A DNA stretch of 64,000 bases from contig NZ_WXYO01000005.1 in the NCBI RefSeq assembly GCF_009901585.1, positions 558,001 to 622,000 of the forward strand, written 5' to 3'. The notes beneath the pieces were generated by a model. The model saw only the letters and a list, made by a program, of their open reading frames with translations, had not been told where the DNA came from and ran no database searches. Made by a program: the position numbers and the translations under genes. Positions 44,629-57,400 of this stretch are shown in pieces. Each line of letters begins with the position of its first letter. The stretch's first letter is position 1. The stretch is from Poritiphilus flavus (GTDB lineage Bacteria > Bacteroidota > Bacteroidia > Flavobacteriales > Flavobacteriaceae).

Positions 44629-44994
44629 AAAGCGAAAAATGATGAAACATGTTTCAACAGATAGCTGAATAACAAGTAGAGCTCCAGGCATTGGCTCCAT
44701 ATACCTTAATGAAGCAGGTTTATGGGGCCGATGGAGCTTTGACTACATCTGAACCTATTGGACAAGACCATTGAAGAATGATCTACAGGACACTAGTTGT
44801 CCTAAAGCTTAAGCATTAGGCAGAAAAGAAGTTTGGGGTTCATGATTGGACAAACGGATGCTGCGGAAATGGGGCAAGATTGCCGTCTAGTGTTTCCATG
44901 ACATAGACATCAAGTAATCTCAAATCCTTATTCCCAAATTCTGTTTGTTTGTCATCATCTTTAAAAACTCCCAATTATCACCAATTAATTGCAC
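44629..44994. other. Intergenic region after giant 2, no gene seen
   Basis: About 370 bp without an ORF. A perfect 14-bp palindrome TGAAACATGTTTCA lies at 44643-44656, just after the giant-2 stop; it lacks a T tract, so it is not a clear terminator. No porP/sprF gene is present here, unlike after giant 1. Confidence 0.5.
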
Positions 44995-45061
44995 TTGTTA
45001 CATTAAAAGGATACGCTTGTTACATTGGTTTTAAAGTCTTGGACCCAACGGGATAACTTTA
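44995..45061 (+). promoter_or_regulatory. Shared giant-gene control region, copy C
   Basis: Two perfect copies of CTTGTTACATT (44994-45004 and 45016-45026) are 22 bp apart. TTAAAG (45031-45036) and the -7-like TAACTTTA (45054-45061) follow, with 37 bp from the second TTGTTACAT to the -7-like element. Between the second repeat and the -7, copies A and C also share TTAAAGTCTTGG. This is the best-preserved version of the direct repeat. Confidence 0.7.
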
Positions 45062-45085
45062 CTTAAAATGATATAATCGTGTTGA

Positions 45086-45423
45086 ATGGGAATATTCCCT
45101 CGCAGTCTTCCTGCCTGGTACATCTTAGGACGCTTAAAGTCCTGAAAAATAAGTGCTTAAGGCGGGAGTGGAGGATTTAGATTTATTAGATTATAAGGGG
45201 TCGACTGTATTGGAAAATAAGAGAAAATCAATATTTAATATATTGTTTTGGATAAGGTGTTTGGAGCTTCCAGAACACCAAAGGATTCCTGTTGTCCCCA
45301 TTTCCGGCCCTATAATCTATGTCATGGCACTTGGAACAGGATCAGGGGGTGTCCCCTTTCCATGCTGCAATGAAGATCGATTTAAGGTCGATCGTTTCAT
45401 ACAAATACCCTGATATCTTATGA
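45086..45423 (+). pseudogene. Leader ORF C, frameshifted paralogue upstream of giant 3
   Basis: The start context TTGAATGGGAA (ATG 45086) matches leader A, but that frame stops after 19 codons. The conserved core (LLDYKGSTVLENKRK, then CLELPEH) is in the frame of a GTG at 45153, and the conserved end ([14 protein letters not shown], then TGA at 45421-45423 overlapping ATG as ATGA) is in another frame. From the core motif EH to CAATG there are 89 bases here versus 94 in leader B, a net shift of frame. Either this copy is decayed, or recoding or a sequencing error is involved. Confidence 0.6.
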
Positions 45424-48400
45424 AAACAAACTACCCTATGGGCTTAAAAGGGTCCTTGCTTCCCTTTATTATATGTCTATGGATTTCTTCAGGCCTTTTT
45501 GCCCAGAGTGAATTCATCACTACATGGGATACGACCAGACCCGGTTCGTCTGACGCCAACTCCATCCGTATCCCTGCCAGAGGAGTCTACGATGTGGACC
45601 TGGGCAATGATGGTACCTATGAACTTCTGGATCAGGAAGGTGCAACTACCGTGGATGTAACAAGCTATGGCTATGCCGCCGGGCAATTGCAAGTGGCCCT
45701 TCGCAGTGCTGTATCCGGGTCCGGAACCCTTGGCGGGATAATGTTTGTCAATGTACACGACAAGCTGAAGATACTTTCCGTGGACCAGTGGGGAACCAGC
45801 ACATCTTGGAGCGGCAATATTTATGGTGCATTTTGGGGCTGTAGCAATTTGGACGTTCTGGCGACTGACACCCCTAATGTAAGCCAGGTAACCAGTATGG
45901 AAGGCATGTTTGGAGAATGTACCTCGCTTAAGGGGAACGCAAGTTTCGACACCTGGGATGTGAGCAATGTGCGGAATATGCGATGGATGTTTTTCGAGGC
46001 AAGTTCTTTTAACGCCTACATCGGTTCCTGGAATGTGGCCAAGGTCACCCAAATGGGCCAGATGTTTCAGCGTGCAACAGCCTTTAACCAGGATATCAGT
46101 TCCTGGAATACAAGCAGTGCTGTCGGTATGATACATATGTTCAGCGGCGCGAGCTCCTTTAATCAGAACCTGGGCAGTTGGTACCTCGGGGGTCTTTATG
46201 ATGCATATACAGGCGAAGGCCCACATCAAAATGGTACCGGTATGTTTGACAATAGTGGGCTCTCCGGTGAAAACTGGGATGCCACCATTATGGGTTGGTA
46301 CACCCAGGGCTTTACCAATAGCCCTACTATCGGTGCTGAAGGACTGGTCTTCTGCCAGGCAGCATCCTTCCGTTCGGCCATGACCTTCAAATTTGTCGGC
46401 GACAAACAGAAAATTGGCAATCCGAAAGCCCGGTGCAAGGAGGTAACACTCCAACTGGACAGTAACGGTACAGCCACGCTAACTGCTGACCTTGTAGATA
46501 ATGGTTCCTATGATACCTGTGGAATTTACTCGCTGGGCCTGTCCAAAAGCAGCTTCACGACTAGTGACCTTGGTGCAAATACGGTCTCCTTGTTTGTGTT
46601 CGACAACCTTAGAAATGGATCGACCTGCACGACTACTGTGAATGTGGAGCCCCGCTCAAGCGTATTTATGACCACCTGGGACACATCCAAGACCGGTACT
46701 GGCACGTCTGATGCGAACTCCATTACCATCCCTGCGACAGGGACCTACGATGTGGATCTGGGCAATGATGGCAGCTATGAACTTTTGGACCAGAGCGGGA
46801 CCCTAACCATAGATGTCACGGAATATGGCCAGACGGCAGGGGAAATACAAGTGGCCCTTCGCAATGCGATCTCCGGCAGCCTGACAGGGATAGGTTTCAA
46901 CTCAACACCTGACCGTCAGAAGTTGCTCTCCGTAGACCAATGGGGCAGCAGCATAGCCTGGAGTACTATGGAGGATGCCTTTAGTGGCTGTAGCAATCTG
47001 GACATTAAGGCGACCGATGTTCCTGACCTGGGCAATGTAACTGATATGACCCGGATGTTTCGGGCCTGTACCTCGCTTAAGGGAACCTCTAGCTTCTCCA
47101 ATTGGAACACGAGCAGTGTGACCGATATGGATTACATGTTCATGAATGCAGGCACTTTTAATCAGGACATTGGTTCCTGGAATGTAGCCAAAGTGACCAC
47201 TATGCAATCCATGTTCTCTGGTGCAAGTGCCTTTGACCAGGACCTTGGGGGCTGGGACCTGGGACAATTGTCCGATGGTGACGTCATGCTCAAGAACAGT
47301 GGACTTTCTGTGGACAACTGGGATGCCACACTGTTTGGTTGGCACGACCAGGGCCTTACCAACACGGCCAACATTGGCGCACAGGGACTGGTCTATTGCA
47401 GGGCAGTAACAGAGCGTACAGCGCTGACCCTCAATATTACCGGAGACAACCTGGCAAATACACTTCCTAAGGCGCAGTGCCGGGAGGCGACAATCCAACT
47501 GAACTTCGACGGCTCGGTTACCCTGGACCTCTCCCTGGTGGACAACGATAGCGATGGTTGCGGGATTGCCTCTCTAAACCTGTCCAAGAGTAGCTTTACG
47601 ACCGACGATATTGGTGCGAATGTGGTTACCCTTACGGTGACTGACGTCAGCGGGAACACGGACACCTGCCAGGCCACAGTGAACGTGCTACCCTTTCCCA
47701 CAAACCTGTTCGTCACCACCTGGGACACGGCCAAAACCCGTACCGGTTCGTCAAGCAGTAACTCCATCACCATCCCCGCCACGGGGACCTACGATGTGGA
47801 CGTGGGCAATGATGGTATCTATGACCTGTTCGATCAGACCGATGAAACTACTGTGAATATCACCAACTATAGTGATCCCGACGGTAACAACTACACGGCA
47901 GGTGAGATACAGGTGGCTCTTCGCAATACCAGTTCCGGAAACCTGACCAGAATACATTTCAACAATTTGGGTGACCGGGAGAAGCTCCTCTCCGTGGACC
48001 AATGGGGCAATATCCCCTGGAGTACCATGGAGGATGCATTTTTCGGCTGTACCAATCTGGATGTGCTGGCGACCGATGCCCCTGATCTAAGCAGTGTGAC
48101 CAGTATGTCCTTAATGTTTGCTGGATGTCTGGTACTCAGGGCTGAGACGGGCTTCTCCACCTGGAACACATCCAGGGTGACCGATATGACCAGCATGTTT
48201 GGCAGTGCGATCGCCTTTAACGGGGACATCAGTTCCTGGAATACGAGCAGCGTTACCGATATGTCCGGCATGCTTTTGGGCACCGCCGCCTTTGACCAGA
48301 ACCTGGGGGCATGGGACCTGGGGCAGCTAACCAGAGGTATCGGCATGCTTAACAACAGCGGGCTCTCAGTGGAGAACTGGGACAACACATTGATCGGTTG

Positions 48401-51400
48401 GCACAGTCAGGGTTTCACCAATACGCCCACCATTAACACTTTAGGGCTGATCTACTGCGAGGCTTATGCAGAGCGAGAGGCGCTGACTTTCAACATTTCC
48501 GGCGATAACCTGTCAGAAGTCACAGAGGCTACATGCAAGACGGCAGTGACACTCCGATTGGGCCTGGACGGTACGGCAACGCTGGATGCCAACCGTGTGG
48601 ACGGCGGAAGCGTGGGCTGTGGGGGCGCCACCCTAAGCTTGTCCAAGAGCAACTTCACCACTTCAGACATCGGCGTGCACACAGTAACCCTGACGGTGGA
48701 AGGTGGCAACAACAAGACGGATACCTGCACAAGCACAGTAACGGTGGAGAATCCTCCCACAAACCTCTTTATCACCACCTGGGACACGACTAAATCTGGC
48801 TCGTCCAATGGGAACTCCATCACTATCCCGGCATCTGGAACCTATGATGTAGATCTGGGCAATGACGGTACATATGAACTGCTGGACCAGACCCAGACCG
48901 TTGAGATGGATGTCACCGCCTATGGCTATCAAGCCGGGGAGATACAAGTGGCCCTCCGCAATGCCATCTCCGGGAACGGGACCCTGGCAAGGATACATTT
49001 CAATAATGGGGGTGACCGGCGGAAGCTGCTCTCCGTGGACCAGTGGGGTAGCAGTATCTCCTGGACCTCCATGGAACAGGCATTTTTTGGCTGTACCAAT
49101 CTGAACGTTCTGGCAACCGACCTTCCTGACCTGAGCAATGTAACTGCTATGAATTCAATGTTTGCCTGGTGTACGTCACTCGAGGGGACTTCGAGCTTCA
49201 CAAACTGGAACACAAGCAGCGTAACAGATATGGGCAACATGTTCAAAGGTACTTTGACCTTCAATCAGGACATCGGATCCTGGGATGTGGGTAAGGTAAC
49301 CAATATGCAAAACATGTTTGAAAGTGCCAGCATTTTTGACCAGGACATCGGTTCCTGGAATACCAGCAGCGTGACCACTATGAAGTGGATGTTTTTGAAT
49401 GCAAGCGCTTTTGACCAGGATTTGAATTCCTGGGATACCGGCAGTGTGACTGATATGTCAGGGATGTTCGGTGGAACAGTGGCCTTTAATGGCGACATTA
49501 GTTCGTGGAACACGAGCAAAGTGACCACTATGACCCGCATGTTCCAGGTCGCGACCGCCTTTGATGGGGACATCAGTTTGTGGGATGTAGGCGAGGTGAC
49601 CAATATGGGCTTCATGTTCCGGGAAGCCAGCGCTTTTAATAGGAACATCAGTTCCTGGAATACAAGTAAGGTGACCGATATGGGTGAGATGTTCTATAAT
49701 GCAACTACCTTTGATCAGGACCTTGGCTCGTGGGACCTGGAGCAATTGACTGATGGTATTGATATGCTCGATAACAGTGGGCTCTCCCTGGACAGCTGGG
49801 ACGCCACGATCAAGGGATGGCACGAGCAGGAATTTAGCAACAATGTCACTATTGGCGCTGATGGCCTCGTCTACTGCACCGCCTTCGCCGAGCGTGCTGC
49901 AATAACTCTTAACATTGTCGATGACAGTGCGGAAACCACCCTTCCGGAAGCCCGTTGCAAGGCTGCAACAATCCAGCTGGATCCTACTGGTAAGGCCACC
50001 CTGACACCTGACCTTGTGGATGACGATTCAAGTGATGCCTGTGGGATTTCTTCCTTGGGCGTGTCCGATGCCAGTGGAATTACTGTTGCTGAGAGAATCT
50101 TTACTACTGACGATATTGGCACGAACACGGTCACCCTCACAGTAACCGACTCCAATGGCAATAAAGACACTTGCCAGGCCACAGTGACCGTAGAGGAGAA
50201 AACCACGAACACTTTCATTACGACCTGGAATACAACTAACCCCGGGACTTCCAATGGGAACTCCATTACCATCCCCGCCTCAGGGACTTATGATGTGGAC
50301 CTGGGCAACGACGGTGCCTATGAACTACGCAACCAGACCGGAACCATTACAATAGATGTTACCACTCACGGCCATACCGCCGGGGAAATACAGGTGGCCC
50401 TCCGCAATGCCCTTACCGGGAACCTGACCGGGATACGGTTTAACAATACGGGTGACAGGCAGAAGTTACTCTCTTTGGACCAATGGGGCAGCGGTGTCCC
50501 CTGGAATGCCATGGCTAGCGCATTCCATGGTTGTAGCAACCTGGAAATCAAAGCTACAGACCTTCCTGACATGAGTGGTGTGACCAATATGAGGTCGATG
50601 TTCGACGGATGTGGTTCACTTACGGGGAACACGGGCTTCTCCAACTGGAACACCAGCAATGTGACCAATATGAGCTATATGTTCTCCGGGGCAATCAAAT
50701 TCAACGGTGATGTAGGTTCCTGGAATACGGACAAAGTGACCAATATGAGTTACATGTTCTCCGGAGCAAGTAGTTTTAACGCTGATATCGGTTCCTGGAA
50801 CACGGGCAAGGTGACCACTATGGAGCGGATGTTCTTCAGGGCAAGTACCTTCGATCAGGATCTTGATTGGAACACTGGTAGCGTGACCGATATGGGCCTC
50901 ATGTTCCAGAAAGCAAGCGCCTTCAACGGGGACATCAGTTCCTGGAACACGGCCAGCGTAATCGATATGGCCGACATGTTTGTCGATGCAAGCGCCTTTG
51001 ACCAGGACATCAGTTCTTGGAGCACGGGCAAGGTGACCAATATGGCCGGCATGTTTTGGAGGGCAAGCGCCTTTAACCAGGACATCGGCTCCTGGGATGT
51101 GGGTAGCGTGACCAGTATGCGCGCGATGTTCCGGCAGGCAAGTGCCTTTAACCAGAATATTGGTGCCTGGAACACAAGTAGCGTGACCGATATGACCGGC
51201 ATGTTTGCGGACGCAACTGCCTTCGATCAGGATCTTGGCAAATGGAACCTCGGGAAGTTAAGCAATGGCACCGATATGCTCGACCGCAGTGGGCTCTCCA
51301 CGGATAATTGGGATAACACCCTGATCGGTTGGTACGACCAGGGCTTTACCAATACCCCTAACGTTGGCGCTGAAGGGCTGGTCTACTGTAGGGCCGCTAT

Positions 51401-54400
51401 AGAGCGTGCCGATTTGATACAAAATAGCCTCAAAATATCCGACGACAGCCTGGCAAACACCCAGCCAACGGCGGAGTGCCAGACGACGACGGCAATTCGA
51501 CTGGACATCAACCGTACGGCCAGTCTGGATCCCTCCCTTGTAGACAACGGTAGCGATGGATGCGGGATTTCAATGGAACTGTCCAAGACCAGCTTCAATT
51601 CCACAAATATTGGTAATAACACCGTGACCCTTACAGTAACTGATATCAGCGGAAACACGGATACCTGCCAGTCCACAGTGATTGTGGAGGCCCTTCCTAC
51701 AAATCTGTTTGTCACCACCTGGGACACCACCAAACCCGGCACCTCAAACGGAAATTCTATCACCATTCCCGCCAGTGGGACCTATGATGTTGACCTGGGC
51801 AATGATGGTAGCTATGAACTTTTAAATCAGACAGGAACCATTACTGTGGATGTTACCGCTTATGACTACACGCCCGGAAAAATACAGCTGGCCCTTAACA
51901 ATGCTGCTTCAGGCTCCGGAAACCTGACCAGGATCTGGTTCAACAACACCGGAGACAAACGGAAGCTGCTCTCCGTGGACCAATGGGGCAGTGCAATAGC
52001 CTGGAGTACCATGGAAGCAGCATTCCATGGCTGTTCCAATCTGAAGGTCAGGGCACTTGATGCCCCTAATCTGGGCAGTGTAACCGATATGAGCGAGATG
52101 TTTGCCGGTTGTATAACACTTATAGGGACCACGGGCCTCTCCACCTGGAACACCGGCGGTGTGACCACTATGTCAGGTATGTTTGCCAGCGCAATCGCCT
52201 TTGATGGGAACATCGGTTCGTGGAACACAAGCAAGGTGACTGATATGGGCCATATGTTTGCTGTCGCAAACGCCTTTGACCAGGACATTGGTTCCTGGAA
52301 CACAAGCGAGGTGACCGATATGGCCGGTATGTTTCTGAGTGCAGGCAAATTTAACCAGGACATCGGTGCCTGGAATGTGGCCAAAGTGATCGATATGTCC
52401 TATATGTTCAATGGTGCAACTGCCTTCAACCAGGATATCGGTTCGTGGAAGACCGGCAGTGTGACAGATATGTCCTATGTGTTCTTTAATGCAAGAACGT
52501 TTGACCAGGACATCGGTTCCTGGAACACGGCCAGCGTGACCAATATGTCGGGGATGTTTAGGGAAGCAACTGTCTTTGACAAGAACATCGGTTCCTGGAA
52601 CACCACAAATGTGACCACCATGGATCAGATGTTCTATAAGGCAACTGCTTTTAATGCGGACATCGGTTTGTGGAACGTAGCCAAGGTGACCCATATGGGC
52701 TCCATGTTCCGGGAGGCAAGCGCCTTTGATCAGAATATCAGTTCCTGGGATGTGGCCAACGTAGCCAATATGGGCCATATGTTTTATCGCGCGACTGCCT
52801 TTGACCAAAACATTGGGTCCTGGAATGTTGCGAAGGTGACTGCGATGAACTTTATGCTTAATGGCGCAATTAAATTTAACCATGACATCAGTTCCTGGAA
52901 TACAGCCAAGGTGGAAAATATGAGCTATATGTTTCAGGGCGCAACCGCCTTCAACCAGAACATTGGTTCCTGGAATGTGGCCAGCGCAACCAATATGGTT
53001 TCCATGCTCGATGGCGCAAGCGCCTTTGACCAGAACCTTGGGGGCTGGAACCTGGGGCAACTAAGCCTTGGCGCCTCTATGCTCAATGGTACTGCGCTCT
53101 CTGTGGACAACTGGGACAACACCCTCATCGGTTGGCATGGGCAGACTTTCACTAACACACCTACTATTGGGGCTTCCGGACTGGTCTACTGCAAAGCCTA
53201 CACCGAGCGGGACGCACTGACCTTCAACATCACCGACGACAGCCCGGAGGACACCGATCCAACGGCCCGATGTAAGTCAGTAGTGGCACTCGCACTGGGT
53301 ACCAATGGCTCGGCTACCCTGGACGCTTCCCTTTTGGATGACGGTTCCAGCGACACTTGTGCAAGTGTCTCACTGGGCGTTTCCCCAAGTAGTTTTACTA
53401 CCTCCGACCTCGGCCCTAATGCAGTTACTCTTACTGTTACCGATGGTAATGGTAACACAAACACCTGCCAGGCCACGGTTAACGTAATGGCGGATGATCC
53501 ATCAAGCGTATTTGTAACAACCTGGAATACGACAAACTTTGGCAGGTCAGACGATAACTCCATCACCATCCCCGCCACCGGGACCTATGATGTGGACTTA
53601 GGCAATGATGGCTCCTTTGAACTGCTGGACCAGACCGACATAACCGAGATAAATGTCACTACCTATGGGTACCCCGCCGGGGAAATACAGGTGGCCCTCC
53701 GCAACGCAACCTCCGGTAACGGGACCCTGGAGAGGATAAGCTTTTGGACCTATAATTACGAGGCCGACAGGGATAAGATACTTTCCGTGGACCAATGGGG
53801 TAGTAGTATTAACTGGAGCACCATGAGAACTGCGTTTAGCGACTGTTCCAATTTGGATATTAAAGCAACTGACACACCCGACCTGGGTAGCGTGACCAGT
53901 ATATCAAGCATGTTTGACGGCTGCACCTCACTTAAGGGGAATGCGAGCTTCTCCAACTGGGACACCAGTAATGTAACCAATATGCGTAACATGTTTAATG
54001 GTGCGAGCGCCTTTAACCAGGACATAGGTTCCTGGAATGTGGGTAGCGTGACGAGTATGGGCAATATGTTCAAAGATGCAACCAGCTTTAACCAGGACAT
54101 CGGTTCCTGGGATACGGGCAAGGTGGAAACCATGAGTTCTATGTTCAATGGCGCGACCGCCTTTGACCAGGACCTTGGTTCCTGGAACACATCCAGCTTA
54201 TATCATATGGGTGGAATGTTTAGCGGTGCAACCAGCTTTAACCAGGACATCGGTTCCTGGAACACGGCCAGGGTGACCAATATGGTTTCCGCGTTCAATG
54301 GTGCAAGCGCCTTTGACCAAAGCCTGGGCAATTGGAGCCTGAAAGGGTTGACCTATGGCGCTAATATGCTAGATAATACGGCACTTTCTTTTGACAACTG

Positions 54401-57400
54401 GGACGCCACGCTGATCGGTTGGCGCAGCCAGAACTTGAGCAAGACCAATAAAGTTAATATCGGCGCCCTCGGACTAGTTTATTGCATTTCATATGGACAA
54501 CGTCAAGAATTAGGGTCTGACTTCAACTTTATCGGCGACACCCCAAAGGTTTCCCGACCGGTAGCGTATTGCAAGAAGGCATCAATCCAACTGGGTACCA
54601 ATGGCACGGTCACACTGGCACCCTTACTTGTGGATAACGGATCCAGCACTCCCTGTGGGGTTGAGTCCTTGTCCTATTCGGTGTCTCCAAATATCTTTAC
54701 GACCTCCGACCTCGGCCCAAATACCGTGACCCTTACGGTGAGATCTGCCTCCGGCCACACGGATACCTGCCGGGCCACCGTAAATGTAATGTTCGATGAT
54801 CCCAAAAGCGTATTTGTCACCACCTGGGACACCACCAAAACCAGCGACGGCTCGTCCGACAGCAACTCCATCACCATCTCCGCCATTGGGACCTTCCATG
54901 TTGACCTGGGCAATGATGGTACCTTTGAGCTACTGGACCAGACCGGAACCATTGGAGGTGGCAAACCTATAACCGTAGATATTACCAAATATACCAACCC
55001 TGCTACTGGTAATAAATATACCCCTGGGGAAATACAGGTGGCCCTCCGCAATACCACTTCCGGGAAAACCCTGACCGCGATACATTTCAACAATACAGAC
55101 GACAAGAATAAGCTCCTCTCCGTGGACCAATGGGGCAGTAGTATTGCCTGGACCTCCATGGAGACAGCATTTCATGGCTGTACCAATATGGTGGTCAAGG
55201 CCACGGATGCCCCGGACCTTAGCAATGTGACCAGTATGGAAAGCATGTTCCGCGGGTGTACCTCATTTATCGGGAATGCGAACCTGACAAAGGCGAGCCT
55301 CTCCAACTGGGACACCAGCAATGTGACCAATATGAGCCATATGTTCGCCGGCTGTAGCGCATTTACTGGAACAGCAACGGACTTTTCCAACTGGGACACC
55401 GGTAAGGTGACTAATATGGCTGGCATGTTCAATGGCGCAACAGTCTTTGACCGGGACATCAGTTCCTGGGATGTGAGCAAGGTGACCAGTATGAGGTGGA
55501 TGTTTAATGGCACAAAGGCTTTTAACCAGGACATTAGTTCCTGGAACACAGAAAGCGTAACTGACATGACCGGCATGTTTTCCACCGCGACCGGCTTTAA
55601 CCAGGACATCGGTTCCTGGAATGTGACCAAGGTGACCAAGATGGCCAACATATTGAATTACGCGACCGCCTTTGATCAGAGCCTGGGGGATTGGAACCTG
55701 GGGGCATTGGTCGAAGGCCTTCGTATGCTTGATGGTAGTGGGCTCTCGGTCGCCAACTGGGATGCCACGCTAAAAGGCTGGCACAAGCAGGGCTTTACCA
55801 ACACGCCCAGCATCGGTGCCGAAGGACTGGTCTACTGCGGGGCCTATGCCGAGCGTGCCGCGCTGCCCTTCAACTTTATCAAGGACAGCCCGGAAATCCA
55901 GCCAAATGCCGAGTGCCATCCGCAACTGACACTGCAACTGGACCTGGACGCCAGCGCCACCGCCACCCTGACGACCGACCTAGTGGACAATGGTTCGAAC
56001 AAGACTGCCTGCGGACCTGTTTCGCTGAGCCTGTCCCAGAGCAATTTCACGACCGCGGACCTCGGCACAAAAACGGTGACCCTTACTGCAACAGACCCCA
56101 ACGGGAATACGGATACCTGTACCACCACCTTGACCGTGGAGAGTTATGCTTCCTCCACCTTCATCACCACCTGGGATACGTCCAAAACCAGTGCCCGCTC
56201 ATCCAACGGCAACTCCATCACCATCCCCGCCACGGGGACCTACGATGTGGACGTGGGCAATGATGGTATCTATGATCTGTTCGATCAGACCGATGAAACT
56301 ACTGTGAATATCACCAACTATAGTGATCCCGACGGTAACAACTACGTGGCAGGGGAGATACAGGTGGCTCTTCGCAATACCAGTTCCGGAAACCTGACCA
56401 GAATACATTTCAACAATTTGGGTGACCGGGAGAAGCTCCTCTCCGTGGACCAATGGGGCAATATCCCCTGGAGCACCATGGAGGATGCATTTTTCGGCTG
56501 TACCAATCTGGATGTGCTGGCGACTGATGCCCCCGACCTAAGCAGTGTGACCAGTATGTCCTTAATGTTTGCTGGATGTATGGCACTCAGGGCTGAGACG
56601 GGCTTCTCCACCTGGAACACATCCAGGGTGACCGATATGACCAGCCTGTTTGGCAGTGCGATCGCCTTTAATGGGGACATCAGTTCCTGGAATACGAGCA
56701 GCGTTACCGATATGTCCGGCATGCTTGTGGGCACCGCCGCCTTTGACCAGAACCTGGGGGCATGGGACCTGGGGCAGCTAACCAGAGGTATTGGCATGCT
56801 CAACAACAGTGGGCTCTCAGTGGAGAACTGGGACAAAACGCTGATCGGCTGGCACAGCCAGGGCTTCACCAACACACCCACCATTAACACTTTAGGGCTG
56901 ATCTACTGCAAGGCCCACGCAGAACGTGACGCGCTGACCCTCAACATTTCCGGTGACGTCCTGTCAGATGCCGATCCAGAAGCGACATGTAAGGAAGCAG
57001 TGACGCTCCGATTGGGCTCCGACGGTACAGCCACCCTGGACCCCGCTCTTGTGGACGACGGTAGCGTGGGTTGCGGGGGCACCGCGCTAAGCTTGTCCAA
57101 GAGCAACTTCACGACTGGCAACCTCGGGACGAACACAGTCACCCTGACGGTGACCGGTGGCAATAATAAGACCAATACCTGCACGGCAACGGTAACCGTA
57201 GAGGATGCCGCAAGCACATTTGTGACGACCTGGGACACCACCAAATCCGGTGTATCCAATGGCAACTCCCTCAATATTCCTTTGTCAGGGACCTACGATG
57301 TGGATCTGGGTAATGATGGCAGCTATGAACTGCTGGATCAGAACGGTACCCTTAGCGTGGATGTCACTGAATATAACTATACCGCCGGGGAGATACAAGT

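Noticed and set aside
44643-44656. Palindrome TGAAACATGTTTCA as terminator of giant 2
   Set aside because: AT-rich stem with essentially no loop and no T tract afterwards; insufficient to call a terminator.
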